From: an uncultured Lachnospiraceae bacterium
GTDB taxonomy: Bacteria; Bacillota; Clostridia; Lachnospirales; Lachnospiraceae
Assembly: GCA_910586705.1 (NCBI GenBank)
Contig: CAJUJK010000008.1
Location: 80,250-144,249, forward strand
Direction: 5' to 3'
Length of the DNA: 64,000 nucleotides
This document shows positions 36,127 to 45,794 of this stretch, piece by piece. The notes beneath the pieces are model-generated. The model saw only the letters and a list, made by a program, of their open reading frames with translations. It was not told the DNA's origin and made no database searches. The translations under genes were made by a program, and so were the position numbers. The stretch's first letter is position 1. Each line of letters opens with the position of its first letter.

Positions 36127-37371
36127 ATGCTTCATTGGATACAGTATATAAGAGGGTATGTTGCCGTTAAAGTGTGGGGCTATTCTGTGGAGCGTCTTTT
36201 GAATCTCTGCGGCAACCACGATGTTCTGGTCTGGGATATCGAGGATCACGGCGACTACCATACCATGCACATGAGCATAGCGGGATTTTTTGCCTTGAAG
36301 CCGCTCTTAAAAAAAACAGGGACGAGGGCGGCTGTGATCGGCAAATACGGTATGCCTTTTTTTGTGTCAAAAATGCTTGGGAGAAAGCTGTTCGTGGCAG
36401 GGCTTGCCGGCTGTATTTTGTTCTGGTGTCTTGCGTCCCGCTTTATCTGGGATATCCGGATTGAAGGGAATTTCGCCCTGACAGAAGACGTGCTGATGGA
36501 TTATCTGGAAGAGCAGGGCATCCACACGGCGATGAAAAAGAGCGCGCTGGAGATCGCGGAGCTGGAGCAGGCGCTTCGGGAGGACTACAATCTGATTACG
36601 TGGACTTCCGTGCAGCTTCGGGGCACCACGCTGTTAATCCACATCAAGGAAAATGAGATGCCGGTCTATGATAACCGGAATAAGGCGGATTCAGATAAAG
36701 GCATGGATCTGGTGGCTGAAAAAGAAGGTGTGGTAACTTATATCATCACCAGAAGCGGTGTGCCGCAGGTGGCGTGCGGGGACACCGTACAGAAGGGAGA
36801 TGTGCTGGTGAGCGGCGCGGTTCCCGTCTACAACGAGGATACGACGGTGCGCCGGTACCAGTATGTACAGGCAGACGCGGACATTACCTTAAGTTACGCG
36901 CGGAACCTCTCGCTGGAGGAGGAGATCGCCTATGATGAGAAATGTTACACAGGGGAGAGCATTGAAATTCCGGTAGTGGGAACGGGGGAGAAGGAAGTCG
37001 CTTTCCGCATCCGCAAGGTCCCCTACGATTTTTACGATACGAGCGAGGAGAAAAAGCAGGTGCAGCTTCTGGATCATTTGTATCTGCCGGTGTACTACGG
37101 AAAGAGAACGGTGCAGGAGTATGAAATCGTGCCGAAAATGCACACGGAGGAGGAGATGAAGACTCTCCTGCAGGGGCGATGGCGAAAAATTATCGCAACT
37201 TTAAATGAAAAAGGGGTACAAATTGCAGAAAAAAATGTTACAATAAAAAAGAATGAAAAAAAATGGGTGTTACATGCCCATATGCAGCTTGAGGAATCGG
37301 CGGTGAAACTGACGCCGACCATTACGCCGCCTGTGGAGGAAAACGAGGAGGAGAACACGCAGACGGACTGA
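36127..37371 (+). CDS. yqfD: Sporulation protein YqfD
   Basis: A 414-residue membrane protein of the YqfD/SpoIV-type family required for efficient spore formation. A soluble N-terminal ~90 residues (GYVAVKVWGYSVERLLNLC) precedes a membrane helix at ~92-112 (FVAGLAGCILFWCLASRFIW). The remainder is probably outside the membrane: a POTRA-like part (IEGNFALTEDVLMDYLEEQG) and beta-rich segments with GVVTYIITRSGVPQVACGDT and GDVLVSGAVPVY. It follows yqfC by 22 bases and precedes phoH by 32, consistent with one transcript. Confidence 0.93.
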   Translation: MLHWIQYIRGYVAVKVWGYSVERLLNLCGNHDVLVWDIEDHGDYHTMHMSIAGFFALKPLLKKTGTRAAVIGKYGMPFFVSKMLGRKLFVAGLAGCILFWCLASRFIWDIRIEGNFALTEDVLMDYLEEQGIHTAMKKSALEIAELEQALREDYNLITWTSVQLRGTTLLIHIKENEMPVYDNRNKADSDKGMDLVAEKEGVVTYIITRSGVPQVACGDTVQKGDVLVSGAVPVYNEDTTVRRYQYVQADADITLSYARNLSLEEEIAYDEKCYTGESIEIPVVGTGEKEVAFRIRKVPYDFYDTSEEKKQVQLLDHLYLPVYYGKRTVQEYEIVPKMHTEEEMKTLLQGRWRKIIATLNEKGVQIAEKNVTIKKNEKKWVLHAHMQLEESAVKLTPTITPPVEENEEENTQTD

Positions 37372-37403
37372 TCGATCGGGCTGTGATTTTTGAAAGGCGG
37401 GGA

Positions 37404-38414
37404 ATGGACGCGTTTACAGTCAGTATGGATGTGCCGGTGGAGCACATGAGGAACCTATTCGGGGAGTTTGATTCCCATATCAAAAGGATTGAGAACGATC
37501 TGCATGTGATGATTGTGGACCGTGACGGTGCGGTCCGTATATCCGGGGAGCGGGAAGCTGCGGACAGGGCGGCACGCATTGTAAAGGAACTTCTCGCCCT
37601 GTCAAAGAGAGGTGCGATTTTGGAGGAACAGAGTGTGGATTATGCCATAGAGCTCGGTAAGGAGCACAAGGAGGACATGCTTCTGGCAATGGACAGCGAC
37701 TGCATCTGCCATACCGTGAGCGGCAAGCCGATCAAACCAAAGACGCTTGGGCAGAAACAGTATGTGGATGCCATGCGTGACAAAATGATCGTTTTCGGGG
37801 TGGGTCCTGCCGGTACGGGAAAGACCTATCTGGCGATGGCGATGGCGGTGACGGCTTTTAAAAATAACGAGGTCAGCCGCATCATTCTGACAAGACCGGC
37901 TATTGAGGCGGGAGAAAAGCTGGGCTTTCTTCCCGGCGATCTGCAAAGCAAGGTGGACCCTTATCTGCGTCCGCTTTACGACGCGCTTTACCAGATCATG
38001 GGGGCGGAGAGTTTTGCGCGGAATATGGAAAAGGGACTGATCGAGGTGGCGCCGCTCGCCTACATGCGCGGGCGTACCCTTGACAACGCGTATATTATAC
38101 TGGATGAGGCGCAGAATACCACGCCGGCACAGATGAAGATGTTTCTGACGAGAATCGGTTTCGGCTCCAAGGTGGTCGTTACCGGGGACGCCTCCCAGAA
38201 GGATCTGGCGCCGGACATGAAATCCGGGCTGGATGTGGCTGTGCGGGTGCTCTCCAAAATAGACGATATTTCTTTTTGTAGCTTGAGCAGCAAGGACGTG
38301 GTAAGGCATCCCCTTGTGCAGAGAATCGTGAAGGCATACGACGATTACGAATCCAAAGAGAAACGGCGCATTGAGCAAAAAACAGGAAACAGGAATTACA
38401 GGCGTGGAAAATAA
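37404..38414 (+). CDS. phoH: PhoH-family ATPase
   Basis: A cytosolic P-loop ATPase of the PhoH/PhoL family, proposed to have RNA-related roles and genetically linked to ybeY. The 336-residue product has an N-terminal KH-like region (residues ~1-75), Walker A GPAGTGKTYLA (around residue 134), TRPAIEAGEKLGFLPGDL, Walker B YIILDEAQNTTPAQMKMF and VVTGDASQKDL. ATG 37404 follows AAAGGCGGGG; GTG 37383 is less likely. The 3' end overlaps the next gene. Confidence 0.95.
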   Translation: MDAFTVSMDVPVEHMRNLFGEFDSHIKRIENDLHVMIVDRDGAVRISGEREAADRAARIVKELLALSKRGAILEEQSVDYAIELGKEHKEDMLLAMDSDCICHTVSGKPIKPKTLGQKQYVDAMRDKMIVFGVGPAGTGKTYLAMAMAVTAFKNNEVSRIILTRPAIEAGEKLGFLPGDLQSKVDPYLRPLYDALYQIMGAESFARNMEKGLIEVAPLAYMRGRTLDNAYIILDEAQNTTPAQMKMFLTRIGFGSKVVVTGDASQKDLAPDMKSGLDVAVRVLSKIDDISFCSLSSKDVVRHPLVQRIVKAYDDYESKEKRRIEQKTGNRNYRRGK

Positions 38415-39618
38415 TATTAATCTTCAGAAAAACAGCAATATCATAAAGAGAATCGTGGTGTTTATGTTTATGTTCGCCCTGTCGGGCGTGATTGTATGGC
38501 TCGGAAGCATCCTATATCACAGCCAGATGGATATGATGATCCGGAATATCGTTATGGTTCTGACCGGGAGCGGGATCGTTATCTTTGCCTTTGTGATGGG
38601 GGAGATGAGCGGCTTTTTTGTGTATCGGAACGAAGGACATTACGGGAGATTTGCCCTTATCTATCTGATCAGTCTGGTGGCGGCGGTGTTTCTGCCGTTC
38701 CTGCCGGTTACGGGATGGCCGTTTCTGGTGCTCTTCGTGCTGCTTGGCGTATTTTCAAACGCCATGACGGGACTTGTCGCGGGGAGTCTCTGTCTGCTTC
38801 TGTCCGTGAATTTTGCGGGCTGCGACTATGCGATTTTCTGGCTCTACTTTATCAGCGGTATGGCGGGCATACTCGTGTTTGCCACCTTGGATGAGGAGTT
38901 CAGGGTCGGGATTCCCATGTTGATTTCCCTGCTGGTTCTGGCGCTTAGTCTCATGGCAAATGTGATCCTTTTTGCGAAGGAGCAGCTTTCCATCGCCCAG
39001 TTTATGATACCGGGCATCAATCTGATGGTATGCTGTATCCTGCTTCTCGTCAGCCTGAAGATGGTCAGTTCCACGGTGATCCACAGATACCGGGACAAAT
39101 ATATGGAGATCAACGATCCGGAGTGCCCGCTGCTTGTGCAGCTCAAGGAACTTTCAAAAGAGGAGTATTACCACGCGATCCACACGGCATATCTGGGAGA
39201 TAAGGTGGCAAGGAGTCTTGGCATCGACGACGCGGCGGTGAAGGCGTGCGGGTATTATCACAGAATCGGGAAGCTGACCGGGGAAAATACGTGGGAAAAT
39301 GTGTCCGTCATCTGCGACAAATACCATTTTCCGCCGAAGACAAAGCAGATCTTAAAAGAGTATGTGGACCCGGACGCGAAGATTGTATCCAAGGAGACGA
39401 TTGTCGTTCTGCTTGCGGACTGTATCGTGTCATCCATCCTCTATCTGTTTGCGAAAGATCCAAAGGCAGAACTGGATTATGAGCAGCTGATTGACACGGT
39501 ATTTAAAAAGAAATTTGAGACGGACGAGCTCTGGGGAAATGAGATTTCCATAGGGCAGATTTGTGAGATGAAGAAAATATTTATCAAGGAGAAGCTTTAC
39601 TATGACTTCTTACGTTGA
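38371..39618 (+). CDS. 7TM-HD (PgpH/YqfF-like) protein with degenerate HD site
   Basis: The position between phoH and ybeY is that of the Bacillus yqfF/pgpH c-di-AMP phosphodiesterase gene. The 415-residue product has about seven membrane helices (residues ~25-240) and a C-terminal HD-like domain but lacks the large extracellular domain of PgpH. The key motif, normally YHDIGK, reads YYHRIGK: H297 is followed by R298, so the metal-binding aspartate is gone, and the preceding helix reads HAIHTAYLGD. The enzyme is therefore probably inactive or altered. Start is unclear: TTG 38371 overlaps phoH by 44 bases; GTG 38404 is an alternative. Its 3' end overlaps ybeY by 17 bases. Confidence 0.82.
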   Translation: MSKKQETGITGVENNINLQKNSNIIKRIVVFMFMFALSGVIVWLGSILYHSQMDMMIRNIVMVLTGSGIVIFAFVMGEMSGFFVYRNEGHYGRFALIYLISLVAAVFLPFLPVTGWPFLVLFVLLGVFSNAMTGLVAGSLCLLLSVNFAGCDYAIFWLYFISGMAGILVFATLDEEFRVGIPMLISLLVLALSLMANVILFAKEQLSIAQFMIPGINLMVCCILLLVSLKMVSSTVIHRYRDKYMEINDPECPLLVQLKELSKEEYYHAIHTAYLGDKVARSLGIDDAAVKACGYYHRIGKLTGENTWENVSVICDKYHFPPKTKQILKEYVDPDAKIVSKETIVVLLADCIVSSILYLFAKDPKAELDYEQLIDTVFKKKFETDELWGNEISIGQICEMKKIFIKEKLYYDFLR

Positions 39619-40102
39619 AAATGAGACATCGCAGTCCTTTTCGTTCGATGAAAAGGCGCTTCTTGACCGTGTCGCGCAGGCTGTTTTAGACAGTGAGAAC
39701 TGTCCCTATGAGACGACGGTCAATCTCCTTTTGACGGATGATGCGGGCATCCGGGAATACAATAAAAATTACAGGAACATTGACGCGGAGACGGATGTTC
39801 TCTCCTTTCCCAATCTGGAGTTTGAGACCCCGGGAGACTTTTCCGGCGTGGAGGAGAGGGAGGCAGACTGTTTTGACCCGGACAGCGGGGAACTGGTTCT
39901 GGGAGACATCATTCTGAACGTATCGCGGGTGAAGGAACAGGCGGTGGAGTACGGGCATTCGGAGCTTCGGGAGTTTGCCTTTCTTCTGGCGCACAGTCTG
40001 TTTCATCTGTGCGGTTACGACCATATGGAGCCGGATGAGGCGGCGTTTATGGAGGAAAAGCAGGAGGCTGTGCTGCAGAGCCTTCAGATTACAAGGGCGT
40101 AA
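39602..40102 (+). CDS. ybeY: rRNA maturation endoribonuclease YbeY
   Basis: A zinc-dependent RNase involved in 16S rRNA maturation and ribosome quality control. The 166-residue protein carries the three zinc histidines H131, H135 and H141 in LAHSLFHLCGYDH, plus the RNIDAETDVLSFP segment. Between them lies an acidic insert (EEREADCFDPDSGE) typical of clostridial members. The start overlaps the upstream membrane gene. In Bacillus, dgkA, cdd and era follow; here a flippase-like gene follows instead. Confidence 0.96.
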   Translation: MTSYVENETSQSFSFDEKALLDRVAQAVLDSENCPYETTVNLLLTDDAGIREYNKNYRNIDAETDVLSFPNLEFETPGDFSGVEEREADCFDPDSGELVLGDIILNVSRVKEQAVEYGHSELREFAFLLAHSLFHLCGYDHMEPDEAAFMEEKQEAVLQSLQITRA

Positions 40103-40179
40103 AGGGAAAAGAGCTTCTGCGACGCAGCTAAGGTGCATTCTCCGCACAGCGAAAGTCAGTATTCAGACAGAGGATAACA

Positions 40180-41826
40180 ATGAATATACAATGGATGGCG
40201 AAAAATTTGAAAAACAGGATTGTCCTCTCGGCGGGGATTGTTTCTTATATGCTCCTTCTCCTTCTGCGGATTCCGCTTTCAAGACTGATCGGGGACGAGG
40301 GAGTGGGACTCTTTGCACCGGCTTTTGAGTTGTTTATACTGGCTTCGATGGTTGTTTCTTATGGGATGTCCAGTGCCGTGTCTGGCATCATCCGCTACCG
40401 TGTCAAGCGCGAGCGGTATCGGAATGCGGCTAAGGTATTTAAGACGGCATTTGTTATGAATCTGTTTCTCGGCACGGTGATGGCGTTATTTCTGCTGTTC
40501 TTTTCTTCATGGATTGCGGAGACGCTTGTTCTGGAGCGTCTGAGCCGCATGGCGGTGATGGCGGCGGCGCCCTCTGTATTTTTCGCGGCGCTGATCGGTA
40601 TTTTCAGAGGGTACTTTAACGGTTACGGCATGGGTGTGCTGACAGCGCATTCCCAGTACATCGAAAAGATTGCCATGTTTGCGGGCGCGATGATCGGCGG
40701 CAGGGCATTTTATGGCTATGGGCAGAAGGTGGCGGCGCTCTATCAGGTGGAGGCGCACAGCTATGCCTACGGGGCACTCGGTGCCATGATTGGTGTTTTT
40801 GCCTCTCAGGTGATCGCCTTACTGCATCTTCTTCTGGTTTATGTGATCTATGCGGGCGCTTTTAAAGGGCGGCCGGGACAGGACAACAGCAGACGCGCCG
40901 AGACGCGCTTTGAGATCCAGCGGATGCTTCTCGTCAATATGGTGCCGCTTGCGGCAACCGCCGTATGCTCCAATCTCTTTATGTTGGCGGACCAGCGTTT
41001 TTTTAACCACTGTATGAATATGACGGAGCAGGGGAATGTGCGCACGGTCCAGTGGGGCGCTTACTATGGCAAATTCGCGCCGCTGGTCGGGATATGCGCG
41101 GCGTTTTCCTGTCTGTTTGTGCACGGGCTGACGGGCAAAATCTGCAATGCCTATGAGAGAGAGGAATACCGCGGTATGCGGGAGCGTATGGGCAGGGCGG
41201 TGCGGAACGCGTCCATCGTGTCTTTCCCCGCCGCGGTCTATCTGGCAGTCCTCGGGAAACCGCTTTCCGTCTGCTGCTACGGGCGGACGACGGCACAGTC
41301 CGCGGTATTGGCGGGATGGCTTTCAAAGGGCGCGGTTCTGGCAGTTTTATTTACGTTTTGTTTTCTGTTCGGACAGCTCCTATATAAAATGCGGATGACA
41401 AGAGAACTGTTCCTTGCTTCTGTGGCATCCTTTGTCGTGCATCTGGCTGCCGCCTATTTTATGACGCAGCGCGGGCATATGGGAGTGGACGGACTGTTGT
41501 GCGCTTTGATTTTATTCTTTGGTATTTACATGGTTTTGGCGTTTGTATTCTTAACCAGGCGTGTCAAATACAGACCAGACTGGTTTGCGGGCGTTCTGTT
41601 TCCGCTTGGCGCCGCAGCGGTTTCCGGGCTGGTTGTGTATCTGCTTAACCTGCTACTCTCCGGCGTCGCGGGGGCGGCGGTGTGTATTATCGTCTCCCTG
41701 CTTGTGGGGGTGTTTTTCCATATCCTTTTCCTTGTGATCCTGCGGGTGATCGGGGAGGCGGAACTGCAGGATATGCCGCTTGGGTTTTTGTTCATTATGC
41801 TTGGCAGGACAATAGGCGTTCTGTGA
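40180..41826 (+). CDS. MOP-superfamily flippase (SpoVB/polysaccharide export-like)
   Basis: The 548-residue integral membrane protein has about 14 hydrophobic segments and the N-terminal pattern of the MATE/MurJ/SpoVB group (LSRLIGDEGVGLFAPAFELF, GMSSAVSGIIRYRVKRERY, GIFRGYFNGYGMG). Members flip lipid-linked wall or exopolysaccharide precursors, and SpoVB acts in spore cortex synthesis. The exact substrate cannot be read from sequence; the shorter second half and the basic loop (ETRFEIQRMLLVNMVP) fit SpoVB-like proteins better than MurJ. It starts 77 bases after ybeY. Confidence 0.8.
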   Translation: MNIQWMAKNLKNRIVLSAGIVSYMLLLLLRIPLSRLIGDEGVGLFAPAFELFILASMVVSYGMSSAVSGIIRYRVKRERYRNAAKVFKTAFVMNLFLGTVMALFLLFFSSWIAETLVLERLSRMAVMAAAPSVFFAALIGIFRGYFNGYGMGVLTAHSQYIEKIAMFAGAMIGGRAFYGYGQKVAALYQVEAHSYAYGALGAMIGVFASQVIALLHLLLVYVIYAGAFKGRPGQDNSRRAETRFEIQRMLLVNMVPLAATAVCSNLFMLADQRFFNHCMNMTEQGNVRTVQWGAYYGKFAPLVGICAAFSCLFVHGLTGKICNAYEREEYRGMRERMGRAVRNASIVSFPAAVYLAVLGKPLSVCCYGRTTAQSAVLAGWLSKGAVLAVLFTFCFLFGQLLYKMRMTRELFLASVASFVVHLAAAYFMTQRGHMGVDGLLCALILFFGIYMVLAFVFLTRRVKYRPDWFAGVLFPLGAAAVSGLVVYLLNLLLSGVAGAAVCIIVSLLVGVFFHILFLVILRVIGEAELQDMPLGFLFIMLGRTIGVL

Positions 41827-41898
41827 GATTGCTGTATAAAAAAACAGAATTGGCTGATACTGATTACAGGGAATCCGACAAGAGGAGTTTGAAACGGA

Positions 41899-42540
41899 AT
41901 GAAACTTGTAAAACGTATCAGTCTTTTTATGACATTATCTGTAATCATGCTTGGTCTTGGCGGCTTTGGCGCGCTGAAGGCGGAGGAGTTCTTTTATCCG
42001 CACAGGTACAGCCACAGCACGGAGCAGACGGACGTGACGCCATCTGAGGTGGAGATGCCAGAGGAAGAACAGGTGATCGAAGCGGCGGCAGCGCAGGAGC
42101 CTGTCGTGACGGCGGATACGCGGTACCTGCTGGAACTGGTGGATTTGTCAGAGGGAACCGTATCGGAGAGTGAGGAGACGATTCCTGTCATGTATATCGG
42201 TTTAAACAGGGATGAGCTTTTGGAAGCGCTGTCTGCCTATGAGGACAACCCGCCTCTGACAGAGCTTGAGCAGGGATTTGAGAGCATTGAACTGACCGCT
42301 TTTTCCAAGGACAGGGTGGCGGTCTGTAAGTATTATAAGGAACAGGAACCGCAGGGCTTTTACCTGATGGTGGCGGATCATTTTATCGTGGTGTACGAGG
42401 AGGACAGGAGCACGCTTTACATGAACACGGATATTTTGCTGGAACGGCTGCCGGACGTCCTGCAGCGGCAGATTATGGAGGGAAAGTTTGTGGCGAGCGA
42501 GGAGGAGCTGTATCTGTTTCTGGAATCCTACTCCAGCTAA
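41899..42540 (+). CDS. Secreted or membrane-anchored protein, possible BofC-like C-terminal domain
   Basis: The 213-residue product has an N-terminal hydrophobic segment (residues ~6-27, ISLFMTLSVIMLGLGGFGAL) that is either a signal peptide or an anchor. An acidic linker follows (~35-70), then a C-terminal domain with LTAFSKDRVAVCKYYKEQ, GFYLMVADHFIVVYEEDRS and LPDVLQRQIMEGKFVASEEE. The last pattern resembles the C-terminal domain of the forespore protein BofC, but I cannot confirm this. It lies 72 bases after the flippase gene and 24 before a flavoprotein gene. Confidence 0.7.
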   Translation: MKLVKRISLFMTLSVIMLGLGGFGALKAEEFFYPHRYSHSTEQTDVTPSEVEMPEEEQVIEAAAAQEPVVTADTRYLLELVDLSEGTVSESEETIPVMYIGLNRDELLEALSAYEDNPPLTELEQGFESIELTAFSKDRVAVCKYYKEQEPQGFYLMVADHFIVVYEEDRSTLYMNTDILLERLPDVLQRQIMEGKFVASEEELYLFLESYSS

Positions 42541-42564
42541 CAGGGTGAGAAAGGAATAAACGCT

Positions 42565-43797
42565 ATGGAAAGAAAGGTTGCAGTCATAGGCGGCGGCGCG
42601 GCGGGCATGATGGCGGCGATCCAGACCGCCGGGGCAGGCGCGGCAGTAACCATATATGAAAAAAACGACAGGGTGGGAAAAAAGATTTTGTCCACGGGAA
42701 ACGGCAGATGCAATTTTTCCAATGAGGCGATGGGAACAGAATTTTACCATGGAAGTGGGAAGGCTCTGGCGGAGGAGATTCTTTCCGCCTTTGATGTGGC
42801 GCAGACGAAAGACTTTTTTAGCGCTCTCGGTATGCGGATCAGGGCGCGGGACGGTTATCTGTATCCGGCAAGCGATCAGGCGTCCACGGTGCTCGATGTG
42901 CTGCGCTATGAACTTGACAGACGGCATGTGACAGTACATACACAGGAGGCGGTGCAGACGCTTTCCTTTGATGAGGGTAGAAAACAGTTTCTGACCGTGC
43001 GGCAGGGAAAGGAGGCATTTTATGATGCGGTCATTCTCTGCTGCGGCGGCAAGGCGGCGCCCAATACCGGCTCCGACGGGAGCGGCTTCCGGCTGGCGGC
43101 ACGGTTCGGGCATCGGATTGTCAGACCCGTGCCCGCCCTCGCCGCGCTTGTCTGTAAGGAATCGTTTTATAAACAAGTGGCGGGGGTGCGATGCGACGCG
43201 GAACTCACCCTGCAGGTGGCAGGAAAAGAGGCTGGCCGGGAGCGGGGCGAACTGCAGCTTACGGATTACGGGCTTTCCGGCATACCGGCGTTTCAGCTCT
43301 GCCGGACTGCCGCCTATGCGCTCCTTGACAAAGAGCCTGTCACGGTGCGGATATCTTTTCTCCCCGGCTTTGACAAGGCGTCTTGTGGCTCCTTTTTCCG
43401 GGAAAGGCTTGCGTCACATGAAACAGACGAGATGGATGTTTTTCTGACCGGCATGGTCAACAAGAAAATCAACCACCTCCTTCTGAAACTGGCGGGTATA
43501 CGGGAGACAGAGCGGGCAAAAGATGTCTCCCCGGCGGCATTTGCCAGACTGCAGAATCTGTATCTCGGTCTGGAGACGACGGTCACGGGGACGAACGGCT
43601 TTGACAGGGCGCAGGTGTGCGCGGGCGGCGTGGACTGCGGCGAGGTGACGCGGCATCTCATGTCGAAAAAGCAGCCGGGGCTCTATTTCGCGGGCGAAAT
43701 TCTGGATATCGACGGGTTCTGCGGCGGCTATAACTTACAGTGGGCGTGGAGCAGCGGTGCGGTTGCCGGAAAGGCGGCGGCATCTGGTGTTATGTAA
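42565..43797 (+). CDS. HI0933/YhiN-family FAD-dependent oxidoreductase
   Basis: The 410-residue flavoprotein begins with an FAD Rossmann fold (VIGGGAAGMMAAIQTAGAGA, EKNDRVGKKILSTGNGRCNF) and ends with the family signature AGEILDIDGFCGGYNLQWAW. The family is sometimes labelled aminoacetone oxidase or BaiN-like; physiological substrates are not settled. Middle motifs include GGKAAPNTGSDGSGFRLAA. The ATG follows GAGAAAGG. A second, unrelated flavoprotein gene follows. Confidence 0.92.
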   Translation: MERKVAVIGGGAAGMMAAIQTAGAGAAVTIYEKNDRVGKKILSTGNGRCNFSNEAMGTEFYHGSGKALAEEILSAFDVAQTKDFFSALGMRIRARDGYLYPASDQASTVLDVLRYELDRRHVTVHTQEAVQTLSFDEGRKQFLTVRQGKEAFYDAVILCCGGKAAPNTGSDGSGFRLAARFGHRIVRPVPALAALVCKESFYKQVAGVRCDAELTLQVAGKEAGRERGELQLTDYGLSGIPAFQLCRTAAYALLDKEPVTVRISFLPGFDKASCGSFFRERLASHETDEMDVFLTGMVNKKINHLLLKLAGIRETERAKDVSPAAFARLQNLYLGLETTVTGTNGFDRAQVCAGGVDCGEVTRHLMSKKQPGLYFAGEILDIDGFCGGYNLQWAWSSGAVAGKAAASGVM

Positions 43798-43898
43798 GAC
43801 GATAAAACCGTGACATGGAAAACACATGGCGCGATGAGGTGGATTTGATATTCTTGATGTGTATCATCGCGATAAACTGTTCTGACGTGGAGGTAACT

Positions 43899-45692
43899 AT
43901 GATTCGGATACAACAGATCAAACTGGCGGCGGACTGTAAGGACGAGCGGGCGGCGCTTCTCAAAAAGGCGGCAAAGCTGCTGCGGATGGAACCTGTCGCG
44001 ATCCAGTCCCTCTCCCTTGTAAAAAGATCAATAGATGCCAGAAAAAAGCCGGATATCTGCCGGGTTTATACGGTGGATGTAAAGGTGGCTGACGAGCAGG
44101 CGGTTTTTCGGAAAATCCGGGGAAAGAACGGGCAGATCCAGCTTGTGGAGGAGAAGATGTACCGATTTCCGGCGTTTGAAAAGACGGCTGCTGCAGATGC
44201 GCAGACGGGTGCAAAGGCGGCTGTCGCACAACTGCCCATGCGGACCGTTGACAGACCGATGATTGTCGGTGCGGGACCGGCGGGGCTTTTCTGCGGGTAT
44301 ATGCTTGCGAAGGCGGGCTTTCGTCCGCTGTTATTGGAACGGGGCAGGGAAGTACATAAACGCCGGGAAGATGTGGAGCGGTTCTGGCGGGACGGCGTTC
44401 TGGATCCCGGCTCCAACGTGCAGTTTGGGGAAGGCGGCGCAGGTACATTCTCCGACGGGAAACTGACTACTACGGTCAAGGATCCGAAAGGACGGATGCG
44501 GGAAGTTTTACGCATTTTCGTGGAAGCCGGGGCGCCGGAAGAGATTTTGTACGAGGCAAAACCGCATATCGGCACGGATATATTGATAAAGGTTGTAGAA
44601 AATCTGCGCAGCCAGATTATAAAATGGGGCGGTGAGGTGCGGTTTGAGTCGCAGGTGACCGCGCTTCTTACGGAAGATGACCGGGCGGCGGAGGCTTCCG
44701 CGCTGAACCGCCGGATCACAGGTGTTGTGGCAAACGGGGAAGAGATACGTGGCGGCGCAGTCGTTCTAGCCATCGGCCACAGTGCGCGGGACACCTTCCA
44801 GATGCTCCACGAACTGCAGGTACCCATGGAGGCAAAGGCTTTTGCGGTGGGGCTTCGCATGGAGCATCCCCGGGAGATGATCGACAGACTGCAATATGGG
44901 GAATGCGGCATTTCCCTTCCGGCGGCGGCATACAAGGTGACGGCGCAGACCGCTTCCGGCAGAGGCGTCTATTCCTTCTGTATGTGCCCCGGCGGCTATG
45001 TGGTGAACGCCTCCTCGGAGTCTGGCAGAACGGCGGTGAACGGCATGAGCTACAGCGGGCGGGACGGCGCAAACAGCAACAGCGCCATGATCGTCACCGT
45101 GTCACCCGCGGATTATGAGACATACGGCGGTACGGGACCCCTTGCGGGCATTGCGTTCCAGCGGCATCTGGAAGAACGTGCCTACGAGATCGGACAGGGC
45201 AGGGTGCCCGTGGAGCGGTACGGGGATTTTCGGGCGGCGGTCTGCGCGGGACGGGGCGTGCAGGACAGCGGGGATTTGCGAATGACAACGCAGAGGAATG
45301 GCGTTTCAACGGAAATACAGCCGGCTGATCGCGGCGGTAAGCTGCGCGCGCGGTATCCGGGATTTACCCCCGCCATCAAAGGCGCATGGCGTTTTGCCCC
45401 GGTTCACGAAATTCTGCCGGAGTTCCTGAATCAGGCGCTTGTGGAAGGAATTGACTCGATTGGTCGAAAGATGCCCGGCTTTGCCGACGGGGACGCGTAC
45501 CTGTCCGGTGTGGAGAGCAGGACCTCCTCCCCCATAAGGATTCTGCGGGACGAGACGGGACAGTCCGCGCTTCAGGGGCTTTTCCCCTGCGGCGAGGGCG
45601 CGGGTTACGCGGGCGGCATCACATCGGCGGCGATGGACGGGATCCTGATCGCGGAGAAGGTTGCAATGCTTTATGCGGATGTGTTAAGATGA
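43899..45692 (+). CDS. FAD-dependent dehydrogenase of the COG2509 type
   Basis: The 597-residue protein has an N-terminal ~100-residue domain (MIRIQQIKLAAD; ARKKPDICRVYTVDVKV), then an FAD fold (VGAGPAGLFCGYMLAKAGF), FGEGGAGTFSDGKLTT, GHSARDTFQMLHELQVPMEA and a C-terminal PCGEGAGYAGGITSAAMDGI. This layout matches the uncharacterised FAD-dependent dehydrogenases widespread in Clostridia. ATG 43899 has GGAGG at 43888-43892; the open frame to 43815 is not supported. It ends about 100 bases before proB. Confidence 0.9.
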   Translation: MIRIQQIKLAADCKDERAALLKKAAKLLRMEPVAIQSLSLVKRSIDARKKPDICRVYTVDVKVADEQAVFRKIRGKNGQIQLVEEKMYRFPAFEKTAAADAQTGAKAAVAQLPMRTVDRPMIVGAGPAGLFCGYMLAKAGFRPLLLERGREVHKRREDVERFWRDGVLDPGSNVQFGEGGAGTFSDGKLTTTVKDPKGRMREVLRIFVEAGAPEEILYEAKPHIGTDILIKVVENLRSQIIKWGGEVRFESQVTALLTEDDRAAEASALNRRITGVVANGEEIRGGAVVLAIGHSARDTFQMLHELQVPMEAKAFAVGLRMEHPREMIDRLQYGECGISLPAAAYKVTAQTASGRGVYSFCMCPGGYVVNASSESGRTAVNGMSYSGRDGANSNSAMIVTVSPADYETYGGTGPLAGIAFQRHLEERAYEIGQGRVPVERYGDFRAAVCAGRGVQDSGDLRMTTQRNGVSTEIQPADRGGKLRARYPGFTPAIKGAWRFAPVHEILPEFLNQALVEGIDSIGRKMPGFADGDAYLSGVESRTSSPIRILRDETGQSALQGLFPCGEGAGYAGGITSAAMDGILIAEKVAMLYADVLR

Positions 45693-45794
45693 CTAAAGAT
45701 TTTATAATGAAATACATAACTCAGAATATACGAAGCTGGGAGGAAACAGCTTAAACAAAGGGAATACTTTTCCGAAAAGGGAGAAAATATAAGG

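Noticed and set aside
40105..40146. Another full copy of the hairpin repeat after ybeY
   Set aside because: Only GCATTCTCCGCA (40135-40146) matches; the left arm is missing, so it is at best a decayed half copy.
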